DNA from: Mycolicibacterium helvum
Lineage (GTDB): Bacteria; Actinomycetota; Actinomycetes; Mycobacteriales; Mycobacteriaceae
Reading direction: 5' to 3'
NCBI RefSeq assembly: GCF_010731895.1
Contig: NZ_AP022596.1
Span: 2,914,001-2,978,000 of the forward strand
Length of the DNA stretch: 64,000 bases
Positions 31,521 through 42,109 of the stretch are shown here, in pieces. The notes under the pieces are model-generated. The model was given only the letters and a program-made list of their open reading frames with translations, had not been told where the DNA came from and searched no databases. The first letter of the stretch is position 1, and each line of letters opens with the position of its first letter. The position numbers and the translations under genes were made by a program.

Positions 31521-32275
31521 CCCCGTCTGGCGTGCAGTAGAACCCGCAGCGCGGTGGCAACGTCGTCGGGGGAGTCGACGCGGTAGCGCGCGAGGGTCTG
31601 ACCCGGCCCGACCTTCACGCCGATATCGGTATCGGTCAGCCGGGCGAACGCCTTCTCGTCGGTGACGTCGTCGCCGAAGAACACCACCGCGCTGGCGTCG
31701 CTCGATTGGCGTAGCTGTTCCAACGCCTCGCCCTTGTCGGTGTCGATGACCGCGAATTCGCGGACCGCCTTGCCTTCGGTGACGTGAATATCCCAGTCCC
31801 GCACCGCATTCAGTGCATCATCGAGCGCCTGCTTGGCGTGCTCAGGGGCCGCGTTGCGGACGTGGAATGCCACACTGACCGGTTTGATCTCGACTGTCGC
31901 GCCCGGATATCGCGCGGTCAGTGCGGTCATCGTCTGCTCGAGCTCCGCCAGCAGTGCCTTGGCCTGTTCGTCGATCGCCTCAAGGAAGCCGGCGTCGAAC
32001 TCCGAGCCGTGGCTGCCGACCAGGTGCACGTCGGCAGGTGCGCCGGACAGCACCCGCAGATCGCGCAGCGCCCGCCCTGAGATCAGCGCCGCACTGGTCG
32101 ACGGCAACGTCGCGAGCGCGGCCAAAGCCTCGGCGGCGGCCGGAATCGGCCTGGCGTCGGCCGGGACGGACACGATCGGCGCGATGGTGCCGTCGAAGTC
32201 GGAGGCCACCAGCAGTCGCGGGACGCGGGTGACGTCGGTCAGCGCGCGGTGCAGATCCTCACCGAAGCCAGGCAC
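31517..32275 (-). CDS. otsB: trehalose-6-phosphate phosphatase
   Basis: A 252-residue HAD phosphatase. Motif I is VASDFDGTIAPI near residue 25, the SGR motif ALISGRALRDL is near 65 and motif IV VFFGDDVTDEKAF near 196. It fits the OtsB family, which dephosphorylates trehalose-6-phosphate. Mycobacteria carry several OtsB-like genes, so this may be a secondary copy. It is preceded by kstR six bases upstream on the same strand. Confidence 0.9.
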   Translation of the reverse strand: MPGFGEDLHRALTDVTRVPRLLVASDFDGTIAPIVSVPADARPIPAAAEALAALATLPSTSAALISGRALRDLRVLSGAPADVHLVGSHGSEFDAGFLEAIDEQAKALLAELEQTMTALTARYPGATVEIKPVSVAFHVRNAAPEHAKQALDDALNAVRDWDIHVTEGKAVREFAVIDTDKGEALEQLRQSSDASAVVFFGDDVTDEKAFARLTDTDIGVKVGPGQTLARYRVDSPDDVATALRVLLHARRG

Positions 32276-32281
32276 GGGGTC

Positions 32282-32947
32282 CTAGGACTCGCCTTCGTCG
32301 CCGATCAGCAGGCGCACCGCAAGATCGAGTCGTTTGCTGACGTCGGTCGCTGAGGCCCTCCGGGTAAGCCAGGCCAGCAGGTTGGACAGCCACACATCGG
32401 AGATGACGCGGGCGATGTGGTACTGGTCTTCGGTCGGCTCGCCGTCGCTCATGGCCCGGGCGAACATGCTGTCGATGATCTTCTCGACGTGATCAACCTC
32501 ACCAGCCGCCGAGGCGTCGGCGAACACGTAGGCCCGGGTCATCGCCTCGGTCAGCAGCGGGTTGCGCTGCATCGCCCGGTTCAGCTTGCTGACCATGAAG
32601 TTCAGCCGCTGGAACGGCGATCCGCCGGCAACCACCGACCGGTCGGTCTTGGAATCGATGCGTTCGAACTCCCGCGCCAGGGCCGAGACCAGCAGGTGCA
32701 CCTTCGACGGGAAATAGCGGTACAGGGTGCCGACTGCCACGTCAGCACGGTCGGCCACCGCGCGCATCTGCACGGCCTCGTACCCCCCCTTGGAGGCGAT
32801 GGCCATGGTGGCGTCGAGGATGCGCTTGCGGCGCTCGCGCTGGGCTTCTGAGCCGAGTTCTGATTCGGCGAGAACTGACACCGGCAGCACCTCGCGTGGC
32901 TGCGAACCCGCCCCACCGGCCGACGATTTCTGCGCTGGCGATGACAT
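32282..32947 (-). CDS. kstR: TetR-family repressor of cholesterol catabolism KstR
   Basis: KstR represses the upper cholesterol regulon and is released by 3-oxo-4-cholestenoyl-CoA-type ligands. The HTH (GGYEAVQMRAVADRADVAVGTLYRYFPSK) spans about residues 53-82. The C-terminal domain is nearly identical to my memory of the M. tuberculosis protein, including AMQRNPLLTEAMTRAYVFAD. Start ATG 32947 gives 221 residues; the first 20 are a weakly conserved extension. The KstR box at 33091-33104 lies upstream, consistent with autoregulation. Confidence 0.97.
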   Translation of the reverse strand: MSSPAQKSSAGGAGSQPREVLPVSVLAESELGSEAQRERRKRILDATMAIASKGGYEAVQMRAVADRADVAVGTLYRYFPSKVHLLVSALAREFERIDSKTDRSVVAGGSPFQRLNFMVSKLNRAMQRNPLLTEAMTRAYVFADASAAGEVDHVEKIIDSMFARAMSDGEPTEDQYHIARVISDVWLSNLLAWLTRRASATDVSKRLDLAVRLLIGDEGES

Positions 32948-33090
32948 GGGCTCGGTCAGCTCCTTCCAAGGGCCGTTTCTGGAGGAAACGATACGCATGG
33001 ATAGATTGCGTCGCGTATCTCTGCGTCCCCCGGACAGCCGCGTGTCCTGCTGCGATGCTGGTCGACTTGACTGTTGATCGCTTGCACTAT

Positions 33091-33104
33091 TAGAACACGT
33101 TCTA
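33091..33104. promoter_or_regulatory. KstR operator between kstR and fadE34
   Basis: TAGAACACGTTCTA is a perfect 14-base palindrome and matches the KstR consensus TnnAACnnGTTnnA. It lies in the divergent gap, so it can control both kstR and fadE34. Confidence 0.92.
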
Positions 33105-33157
33105 GTGGGCCTACGAGATTTTCAGCGGCCTCTCTTTGTGAAACCTAGGAGCCGACG

Positions 33158-35263
33158 TTGTCTGCGACCATCACCGACGAACAGTTTGCCGCCCGGGAGT
33201 TGGTCCGCAGCTGGGCCGCATCGTCTGGCGCCCTTGCCGCGGTGCGCGACGTCGAACACGGCACGCCGGACGCCTGGCGTCCGGTTTATCGCGGCCTGGC
33301 CGAGCTGGGACTCTTCGGTGTCGCGGTGGCCGAGGACGCCGGCGGGGCCGGGGGGTCCGTGCAGGACCTGTGCGCCATGGTCGAGGAGGCGGCGCGGGCG
33401 CTGATCCCGGGGCCGGTTGCGACGACGGCGGTGGCGACACTGCTGGTCACCGATCCCGAGCTGCTCGAAGCACTGGCTTCCGGCGAGGCAACGGCCGGGC
33501 TGGCGCTGGCTGCGGACCTGACGCTGGACGGCGACCGGGTGTCGGGCACCGCCCAATATGTGCTCGGCGCGGATACCTCCGGCGTGCTGCTGTTACCGCT
33601 GGGCGATGACGTCGTCGTTGTCGACGCCGCCGCCGACGGCGTCACGGTCGAGCTGCTGGCGGCCACCGACTTCTCCCGCCCGTTGGCGACGGTGAGGCTG
33701 AACGCCGTCCCGGCTGCCACGCTTGCGGTGTCGCGACGCCGGTTCGAAGACCTGACCGCCACCGTGCTGGCCGCCGAAACCGCCGGCCTGGCCCGCTGGG
33801 CGCTGGACACCGCCGTCGAGTACGCCAAGGTGCGCGAGCAGTTCGGTAAGCCGATCGGCAGCTTCCAGGCCATCAAGCACATGTGCGCCGAGATGCTGTT
33901 GCGCTCCCAGCAGGCCGCGGTCGCCGCTGCCGATGCGGCCGTGGCCGCCTCCGCGCAGGACGCCGAGCAGCTGTCGATCGCCGCGGCCATCGCCGCTGCT
34001 ATCGGTATCGAGTCGGCTCAGGTCAACGCCAAGGACTGCATCCAGGTGCTCGGCGGTATCGGCATCACCTGGGAACACGACGCCCACCTCTACCTGCGCC
34101 GCGCCTACAGCATCGGCCAGATCCTCGGTGGCCGGCCGGCGTGGCTGCGCCGCGTTGGCGCGCTGACGTTGGACGGGGTGCGCCGCGAACTGCACATCGA
34201 TCTGGACTCTGTGGCGCACTTGCAGCCCGAGATCGCGGCCGCCGCTGCCGAAGTCGCCGCCCTGCCGGCCGACAAGCGTCAGCCCGCGCTGGCCGAGACC
34301 GGACTGCTGGCACCGCACTGGCCCAAACCGTACGGGCGGGAGGCCTCGCCTGCCGAGCAGCTGCTCATCGATTCCGAACTGGCCAAGGTTGATGTGCAGC
34401 GCCCCGATCTGGTGATCGGCTGGTGGGCGGTGCCGACGATCCTCGAGGGTGGCACACCCGAGCAGATCGAACGCTTCGTGCCGGCCACTCTGCGCGGCGA
34501 CATCATCTGGTGCCAGCTGTTTTCCGAGCCCGGTGCCGGCTCGGATCTGGCCGCCCTGCGCACCAAAGCCGTTCGCGCCGAAGGTGGTTGGAAGCTCACC
34601 GGGCAGAAGGTGTGGACATCGGCCGCGCAGAAGGCGCACTGGGGTGTGTGCTTGGCCCGCACCGACCCCGACGCTCCTAAGCACAAGGGCATCACCTATT
34701 TCCTCATCGACATGCGCTCGCCGGGCCTGCTGGTTCGGCCGCTGCGCGAGATCACCGGCGACGAGCTGTTCAACGAGGTGTTCTTCGACGACGTCTTCGT
34801 ACCCGACGACATGGTGGTCGGCACGGTCAACGACGGCTGGCGGCTGGCCCGCACCACCCTGGCCAACGAACGGGTCGCGATGGCGCAGGGCACCGCGCTG
34901 GGCAATCCGGTCGAGGAGATGCTGCGTATGGTCGCCGAGCGAGAGCTCGACACCGCGCTGGCCGACCAGATGGGCAAGCTGATCCTATCCGCGCAGGCGG
35001 GCTCGCTGCTCGATCAGCGGATCGCCCAGCTGGCCGTCGGGGGACACGACACCAGCGCAGAAGCCAGTGCGCGCAAGCTGATTGGCGTGCGCCACCGGCA
35101 GGCGCTGGCCGAGTTCCGCCAGGAGCTGTGTGAGTCGGGCGGGCTCGTCATCGATGGATTCGTGCACGACTTCCTCAACACCCGGTGCCTGACTATTGCC
35201 GGTGGTACCGAGCAGATCCTGCTCACCCTGGCGGGCGAGCGCCTGCTCGGCCTGCCGCGCTGA
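33158..35263 (+). CDS. fadE34: double-domain acyl-CoA dehydrogenase FadE34 (ChsE3)
   Basis: The protein is 701 residues and holds two acyl-CoA dehydrogenase units in tandem: a first one (about 1-330, with FGKPIGSFQAIKHMCAEM) and a second (about 340-701, with SEPGAGSDLAALRTKA and IAGGTEQILL). M. tuberculosis FadE34 has this fused layout and acts on the steroid side chain, including five-carbon acyl-CoA forms. TTG 33158 has AGGAG at 33147-33151. A KstR box precedes it. It converges with kshB. Confidence 0.94.
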   Translation: MSATITDEQFAARELVRSWAASSGALAAVRDVEHGTPDAWRPVYRGLAELGLFGVAVAEDAGGAGGSVQDLCAMVEEAARALIPGPVATTAVATLLVTDPELLEALASGEATAGLALAADLTLDGDRVSGTAQYVLGADTSGVLLLPLGDDVVVVDAAADGVTVELLAATDFSRPLATVRLNAVPAATLAVSRRRFEDLTATVLAAETAGLARWALDTAVEYAKVREQFGKPIGSFQAIKHMCAEMLLRSQQAAVAAADAAVAASAQDAEQLSIAAAIAAAIGIESAQVNAKDCIQVLGGIGITWEHDAHLYLRRAYSIGQILGGRPAWLRRVGALTLDGVRRELHIDLDSVAHLQPEIAAAAAEVAALPADKRQPALAETGLLAPHWPKPYGREASPAEQLLIDSELAKVDVQRPDLVIGWWAVPTILEGGTPEQIERFVPATLRGDIIWCQLFSEPGAGSDLAALRTKAVRAEGGWKLTGQKVWTSAAQKAHWGVCLARTDPDAPKHKGITYFLIDMRSPGLLVRPLREITGDELFNEVFFDDVFVPDDMVVGTVNDGWRLARTTLANERVAMAQGTALGNPVEEMLRMVAERELDTALADQMGKLILSAQAGSLLDQRIAQLAVGGHDTSAEASARKLIGVRHRQALAEFRQELCESGGLVIDGFVHDFLNTRCLTIAGGTEQILLTLAGERLLGLPR

Positions 35264-35272
35264 TACTTCCCG

Positions 35273-35331
35273 CGAGCGTGCGGTTTTTCGTCCACAACAC
35301 GCCGCCGTCGGCGGATGAGGACGCACACTCG
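35273..35331. terminator. bidirectional stem-loop between fadE34 and kshB
   Basis: Outer arms CGAGCGTGCG (35273-35282) and CGCACACTCG (35322-35331) pair with one mismatch, and an inner hairpin CCGCC-GTC-GGCGG lies at 35302-35314. It fills the gap between convergent genes. A TTTTT run is present only on the left side. Confidence 0.5.
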
Positions 35332-35357
35332 TGCAAGGAAGCGCTGGGAGAACCGAA

Positions 35358-36425
35358 CTACTCGTCGTAAGTGACCTCTACCGAATCGGAATTCGGCCGG
35401 GCTTGGCAGCTCAGGATCAACCCCTCGGCGATGTCGCTGGGCTCGAGGACGTCGTTGATGTCCATCTCGACCTCGCCGCTGCGTTTGACCACCGCGCATG
35501 CGCCACAGTGCCCCTCCCGGCAGGAGAACGGCACGTCGAGTCCCTTGTCGAGAAGCACGTCGAGCAGTTTGGCGCTGCGTGGCCACGACACGGTATGGGT
35601 CTGCCCGTCGAGCTCGACGACGGCGGTGGCCGGCGGCTCGTCACCGTCGTCGGTGATCTTCACCGCGGCGAACGGATCGGTGTCCAGCGAGCGGAACACC
35701 TCGATGTGTACCTGCTTGGCCGGCACCTTCAATGACTCCAACGCCTCTTCGGCAGCCTTCATGAAGGGGCCGGGTCCGCAGATGAATGCCTGGCGGTCGG
35801 TGTAGGGCGCCATCAGCTGGCTCAGTGCCGGGACACTCGGCAGGCCCTGCACCGATTCCAGCCAGTGCACAACCGCCAGTCGGTCGGGGTACTTGGCGGC
35901 CAGGTCACGCAGCGTGCTGCCGAAGATGACCGAATGCTCGTCGCGGTTGGCGTAGACCAGCGTCACCTGGCCGCTGCCCTGCGCGAGTGCCGACTTGCAG
36001 ATGGCCAGCATCGGGGTGATCCCGCTGCCGGCGGCGATGAGCAGGAAGTCGGCGTCGAGAGTTTTGGGGACGAAGGTGCCTGACGGCGCCAGCACGTGGA
36101 TCTTCATGCCTCGGTGCGCGTGATCGCACAGCCAATTCGAGGCGTAGCCGTCGACGGTGCGTTTGACGGTGACGGCCAGGGCGTCGTCGGTAAACGGTGA
36201 ACTGCACAGCGAGTAGCAGCGGGCCACCGAGCCGGTGCGGTCGCTCGGGATGCGCAGCGTCAGGAACTGTCCGGGCGCGTAGCGCAGACGGTCGGCCGGG
36301 ATGTCCGCGCCGGCGGGCACGCCGAACACCAGCGACCGCGAGTCGTCGGTCTCCTCGACAACGTCGGTCACTTCCAATTCGAGTACGTGGCTACCCAGTG
36401 GCTCGTCCGGTGGAACCTGCGTCAC
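35358..36425 (-). CDS. kshB: 3-ketosteroid 9-alpha-hydroxylase reductase subunit KshB
   Basis: KshB passes electrons from NADH to the Rieske oxygenase KshA, which opens ring B of the steroid. It has the FAD-binding motif ARCYSLCSSP near residue 68, the NAD region LIAAGSGITPMLAI near 127, and a C-terminal plant-type 2Fe-2S domain with FSCREGHCGACAV near 303 and a fourth Cys in ILSCQ near 340. The 355 residues are normal. A KstR box lies 28 bases before the start. Confidence 0.96.
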   Translation of the reverse strand: MTQVPPDEPLGSHVLELEVTDVVEETDDSRSLVFGVPAGADIPADRLRYAPGQFLTLRIPSDRTGSVARCYSLCSSPFTDDALAVTVKRTVDGYASNWLCDHAHRGMKIHVLAPSGTFVPKTLDADFLLIAAGSGITPMLAICKSALAQGSGQVTLVYANRDEHSVIFGSTLRDLAAKYPDRLAVVHWLESVQGLPSVPALSQLMAPYTDRQAFICGPGPFMKAAEEALESLKVPAKQVHIEVFRSLDTDPFAAVKITDDGDEPPATAVVELDGQTHTVSWPRSAKLLDVLLDKGLDVPFSCREGHCGACAVVKRSGEVEMDINDVLEPSDIAEGLILSCQARPNSDSVEVTYDE

Positions 36426-36452
36426 GTTGCTTAGCCTTCCCTCCAGCCCAAC

Positions 36453-36466
36453 TAGAACAGGTTACA
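36453..36466 (-). promoter_or_regulatory. KstR operator for kshB
   Basis: TAGAACAGGTTACA matches TnnAACnnGTTnnA in all conserved positions. It lies 28-41 bases before the kshB start, on the kshB side of the divergent gap. Confidence 0.82.
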
Positions 36467-36520
36467 GAAATCGGTTTGCATATCGCTACCAGCCGCAGGC
36501 TCGCGCTGCTCGACACAAAT

Positions 36521-36534
36521 CGTAACGTGTTCTA
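36521..36534 (+). promoter_or_regulatory. KstR operator for the hsaADCB operon
   Basis: CGTAACGTGTTCTA matches AACnnGTTnnA; only the first T of the consensus is a C. It lies about 38 bases before the hsaA start codon. Together with the box at 36453 it gives each divergent operon its own site. Confidence 0.8.
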
Positions 36535-36571
36535 GTCTTGGTCGGAGTAACGCACTTCCGGGAGGCATGCA

Positions 36572-37756
36572 GTGACGTCCATTCAACAGCGTGACGCGGA
36601 GTCGGTTCTCACCGGCATCGACGAACTGCTGCCAAAGCTGCGCGAGCGCGCCCAGGCGACCGAAGACCTGCGCCGTATCCCCGACGCCACGATCGCCGAA
36701 CTCGACGAGGTGGGCTTCTTCAAGCTGCTCCAGCCCGAGCAATGGGGCGGCCTGCAGAGCGACCCGACGGTGTTCTACGAGGCCGTTCGCCGGCTGGCCA
36801 GTGCCTGCGGGTCGACCGGCTGGGTGGCCGGCATCCTCGGCGTGCACAACTGGCACCTGGCGCACTTCGACCAGCAGGCCCAGGAAGACGTCTGGAGCGC
36901 GGATCCGACCGTGCGGATCTCGTCGTCCTACGCCCCGATGGGTGCCGGTGTCGTCACCGACGGTGGTTATCTGGTCAATGGCGCCTGGCACTGGTCGTCG
37001 GGATGCGACCACGCCACCTGGACGTTCGTCGGTGGCCCGGTCATCAAGGACGGCAGGCCGGTGGACTTCGGCAGCTTCCTGGTGCCGATCAGCGATTACC
37101 TCATCGAGGACGACTGGCACGTGGTGGGTCTGAAGGGCACCGGCTCCAACACCCTGGTGATGAAGGACGTGTTCGTGCCGCGGCACCGGTTCACCTCCTT
37201 CAAGGCGATGGGTGACCTGGCTTCGCCTGGGCTGCAGACCAACACCGCGCCGGTGTACAAGATGCCTTGGGGCACCATGCATCCCACCACCATCTCGACG
37301 CCGATCGTGGGAATGGCCTACGGCGCCTACGATGCTCACGTCGAGCATCAGGGCAAGCGCGTGCGTGCCGCCTACGCCGGCGAGAAGGCCAAGGACGATC
37401 CGTTCGCCAAGGTCCGCATCGCGGAGGCTTCCAGCGACATCGACGCGGCCTGGGGCCAGCTCTCGGGCAACCTGGCCGCCGAGTACGCATTGCTGTTGGC
37501 GGGCAAAGGCATTCCGCTGGAGCTGCGCGCAAAGGCCCGCCGTGACCAGGTGCGCGCCACCCAGCGCTCCATCGCGGCCGTCGACCGGCTTTTCGAGAGC
37601 GCCGGGGCCACCGCTCTTGGCACCGATACACCGCTGCAACGGTTCTGGCGTGACGCACACGCCGGCCGGGTGCATGCCGCCAACGACGCCGAGCGCGCCT
37701 ACGTGATGTTCGGTAATCAGGCATTCGGGCTGCCGCTCGGCGACACGATGGTTTAA
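36572..37756 (+). CDS. hsaA: 3-HSA 4-hydroxylase, oxygenase subunit HsaA
   Basis: HsaA uses reduced flavin from HsaB to hydroxylate 3-HSA to the catechol 3,4-DHSA. The 394-residue protein has the acyl-CoA-dehydrogenase fold of group D flavin monooxygenases. Recognisable stretches are ACGSTGWVAGILGVHNWHLAHF near residue 76, and GCDHATWTFVGGPVIKDG. GTG 36572 is preceded by GGAGG at 36561-36565. It leads the hsaA-hsaD-hsaC-hsaB operon. Confidence 0.96.
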   Translation: MTSIQQRDAESVLTGIDELLPKLRERAQATEDLRRIPDATIAELDEVGFFKLLQPEQWGGLQSDPTVFYEAVRRLASACGSTGWVAGILGVHNWHLAHFDQQAQEDVWSADPTVRISSSYAPMGAGVVTDGGYLVNGAWHWSSGCDHATWTFVGGPVIKDGRPVDFGSFLVPISDYLIEDDWHVVGLKGTGSNTLVMKDVFVPRHRFTSFKAMGDLASPGLQTNTAPVYKMPWGTMHPTTISTPIVGMAYGAYDAHVEHQGKRVRAAYAGEKAKDDPFAKVRIAEASSDIDAAWGQLSGNLAAEYALLLAGKGIPLELRAKARRDQVRATQRSIAAVDRLFESAGATALGTDTPLQRFWRDAHAGRVHAANDAERAYVMFGNQAFGLPLGDTMV

Positions 37757-39555
<1,799 letters not shown>

Positions 39556-39558
39556 CCG

Positions 39559-40125
39559 ATGTCCGCAGCCGAGATCGACCCTCGCACATTCCGCCATGTG
39601 CTGGGCCAGTTCTGCACCGGCATCACAATCATCACGACGGTTCACAACGACGCTCCAGTCGGATTCGCCTGTCAGTCGTTCGCTGCGCTGTCGCTCGATC
39701 CACCGTTGGTGCTGTTCTGTCCCACAAAGCTGTCGCGGTCCTGGGCGGCCATCGAGGCCAGCGGACAGTTCTGCGTCAACGTCCTGCATGAGAAGCAGCA
39801 GGATGTATCCGCTCGGTTCGGATCGAGGGAGCCAGACAAGTTCGCCGGAATCGATTGGAGCCCAAGTGCGCTCGGCTCACCGGTGATCGACGGCACACTG
39901 GCTCACATCGACTGCACGGTGCATTCGGTGCATGACGGCGGCGACCACTTCGTGGTGTTCGGTGCGGTGCACTCGCTGTCGGAGGTGCCGAAGAAGAAGC
40001 CACGGCCGCTGCTGTTCTATCGCGGCGAGTACACCGGCATCGAGCCGGACAAGAACACCCCGGCGCAGTGGCGTGACGACCTCGACGCCTTCCTCACCGC
40101 CACGACTTCTGACACCTGGCTGTAG
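39559..40125 (+). CDS. hsaB: flavin reductase HsaB
   Basis: HsaB supplies reduced FMN to HsaA using NADH. It is a 188-residue flavin-reductase-like (FMN-binding split barrel) protein. The conserved features are GQFCTGITIITTVHNDAPVGFACQSFAALSLDPPLVLFC-type strands near residues 15-55 and HFVVFGAVHSL near 135. It ends the hsa operon. The nat gene that follows hsaB in M. tuberculosis is not found here; the minus-strand hydrolase gene comes next. Confidence 0.95.
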   Translation: MSAAEIDPRTFRHVLGQFCTGITIITTVHNDAPVGFACQSFAALSLDPPLVLFCPTKLSRSWAAIEASGQFCVNVLHEKQQDVSARFGSREPDKFAGIDWSPSALGSPVIDGTLAHIDCTVHSVHDGGDHFVVFGAVHSLSEVPKKKPRPLLFYRGEYTGIEPDKNTPAQWRDDLDAFLTATTSDTWL

Positions 40126-40128
40126 TTC

Positions 40129-40896
40129 TCAGGCCTGCTCGCCAACGAACTCGAGGATCGCCGCAGCCACCTCGCGGTGCACGGTCTCGTTGAGGATGTC
40201 GTGATGCGCGCCGGGGAATTCCAGTAACCGCAGCGCGTCGATCTGCTCGGCGTAGGCCCGCAGCGCGCTCACCGGGGCGATGGGGTCGAGTTCGCCGTGG
40301 ATGGCCAGCGTCGGCACCGTCAGCTTCGGCAGCTCGTTGCCGAAGCGGTCCCACGCCCGATCGAGCTCACGCGCCAGCGGCACGCTGTCGGCCTCGACGA
40401 ACGCCAGGGGATCGTTCTCCATGGCGTCGAGGTAGAACGGATCGTCGGACAGCCAGTGCGGGTCGAGGTCGAGTGAAGTATCGGTGTCGAGCAGTTCGGG
40501 CACCGGGACCACCGGCGCGCCGGAGATGACCCCGGCGCGATAGCGCTGCGGCTGGTCGAGGAGCCGGAACAACGTCACCACCGCCCCGTACGAATGTCCC
40601 TGTGCAATAAGGGGAATCCCCGGTGTTGCTTCCTCGGCCAACGCGGTGAGACGCTCGGCGAGCGCGGAGCTGTCTTCGATCCTGCCGAAGTCTCCGCGCG
40701 CGCCGGGGGAGAGGCCGTGACCGAACTGATCGACGGCCCACAGATCGACCCCGGCGGCATTGAGGGCGAAACCCAGCCGGTGGTAGACGCCGGTGTGTTC
40801 ACCGAACCCGTGCAGGAAGATGACGGCGGCACGGGGCTCCAGTGCGGCCCAGTGCCGGTAGTAGGCGCGGCCAAGCTCATGGTCGATGAAAGGCAT
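40129..40896 (-). CDS. alpha/beta hydrolase, monoacylglycerol-lipase/lysophospholipase-like
   Basis: A 255-residue serine hydrolase. Motifs are HGFGEHTGVY near residue 31, GHSYGAVV near 100 (nucleophile Ser), the acid in HGELDPIAPV near 201 and the His in FPGAHHDILNE near 230. The Hydrolase_4 pattern (HGxGEHxGRY-like) suggests monoacylglycerol lipase or lysophospholipase. ATG 40896 follows the aminotransferase stop by 44 bases on the same strand. A link to steroid breakdown is not shown. Confidence 0.85.
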   Translation of the reverse strand: MPFIDHELGRAYYRHWAALEPRAAVIFLHGFGEHTGVYHRLGFALNAAGVDLWAVDQFGHGLSPGARGDFGRIEDSSALAERLTALAEEATPGIPLIAQGHSYGAVVTLFRLLDQPQRYRAGVISGAPVVPVPELLDTDTSLDLDPHWLSDDPFYLDAMENDPLAFVEADSVPLARELDRAWDRFGNELPKLTVPTLAIHGELDPIAPVSALRAYAEQIDALRLLEFPGAHHDILNETVHREVAAAILEFVGEQA

Positions 40897-40940
40897 GGCA
40901 TGAGCCCACCAGCTGCGACGGCCACGCGCAATATTTACGC

Positions 40941-42104
40941 TCAGCGCGACAGCCAGGGCCCGAGCCGTCGCAGCGCGTCGTCGATATCGCTGGACGGTCC
41001 GGCGAACGACAGCCGCACGAACGACCCGCCGCGGTCGGGGTCGAAGTCGATACCGGGCGCGATCGCCAATCCGGTATCGGCCAGAAGCTTTTCGCAGAAC
41101 GTCAACGAGTCCGAGGTGAAGTCCGAGACATCGGCGTAGACGTAGAACGCCCCGTCGGTGGGCGCCAGGCGGGTGACCCCGATCTGGCGCAGACCGGCCA
41201 GCAGCGTCTCCCGGTTGGCCGCGTAGTGCTGCAGGTGGCCTTCGGCCTCGGCTATCGCTTCGGGTGTGAACGCCGCCACACCCGCGAACTGCGGGAGCAC
41301 CGGTGGGCAGATGGTGAAGTTTCCGGTCAGACAGTCCACCGCGCGCCGCAGTTCCCTTGGCACCAGCAGCCAGCCCAGCCGCCAACCTGTCATCGCGAAG
41401 TACTTCGAAAAACTATTCGCCACAACGGTATTGCGTGAGGTTTGCCAGGCGCACGAGGTTTCCGGCGCGCCCGGGTAGACCAGCCCGTGATACACCTCGT
41501 CGCTGATCAGCCGGGCCCCGGTCGCATCGCACCAGGATGCGATCGCGGCGAGTTCTTCCGGTGGGATCACCGTGCCGGTGGGGTTGGCCGGGCTCGCCAC
41601 GATCACGCCCTGTACCGGTGGATCGAGTTCGGCCAGCATCTGCACCGTCGGCTGAAAGCGGGTTTCGGGCCCGCAGGGGATCTCCACGACCTCACAACCC
41701 AGCGCGGACAGGATGTTGCGGTAGCAGGGATAGCCGGGGCTGGCGATGGCGACCCGGTCACCGGCGTCGAAGCAGGCCAGGAACGCCAGCAGGAAGCCGC
41801 CCGAGGAACCGGTGGTCACCACCACGTCGTCGGCGCTGACATCCAGACCGTAGCGGCCGGCGTAGGACCCGGCGATCGCCTCCCGCAGCTCGGGGATGCC
41901 GAGCGCGACGGTGTACCCGAGCTGATTGGCTTCCAGCGCCGACGCCGCGGCCGCGCGCACCGGTTCGGGGGCGCCGACACTGGGCTGGCCCGCCGAGAGG
42001 TTGACCAGGTCGCCGTGGGTGCGCTGGCGCTCAGCGGCGGCCAGCCACACGTCCATCACATAGAACGGCGGTATCCCGGCTCGCAGCGCAACGCGATTGT
42101 TCAC
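40941..42104 (-). CDS. aspB: class I/II pyridoxal-phosphate aminotransferase (Rv3565/AspB-like)
   Basis: A fold type I aminotransferase of 387 residues. The PLP lysine lies in ANSFSKYFAMTGWRLGW near residue 232; other signatures are VASPANPTGTVIP near 168 and SDEVYHGLVY near 200. In M. tuberculosis the same gene (Rv3565, named aspB) follows fadE33. Real substrate is uncertain; the AspB name reflects similarity only. Six bases separate its start from the disrupted patatin gene. Confidence 0.88.
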   Translation of the reverse strand: MNNRVALRAGIPPFYVMDVWLAAAERQRTHGDLVNLSAGQPSVGAPEPVRAAAASALEANQLGYTVALGIPELREAIAGSYAGRYGLDVSADDVVVTTGSSGGFLLAFLACFDAGDRVAIASPGYPCYRNILSALGCEVVEIPCGPETRFQPTVQMLAELDPPVQGVIVASPANPTGTVIPPEELAAIASWCDATGARLISDEVYHGLVYPGAPETSCAWQTSRNTVVANSFSKYFAMTGWRLGWLLVPRELRRAVDCLTGNFTICPPVLPQFAGVAAFTPEAIAEAEGHLQHYAANRETLLAGLRQIGVTRLAPTDGAFYVYADVSDFTSDSLTFCEKLLADTGLAIAPGIDFDPDRGGSFVRLSFAGPSSDIDDALRRLGPWLSR

Positions 42105-42109
42105 TCCAG

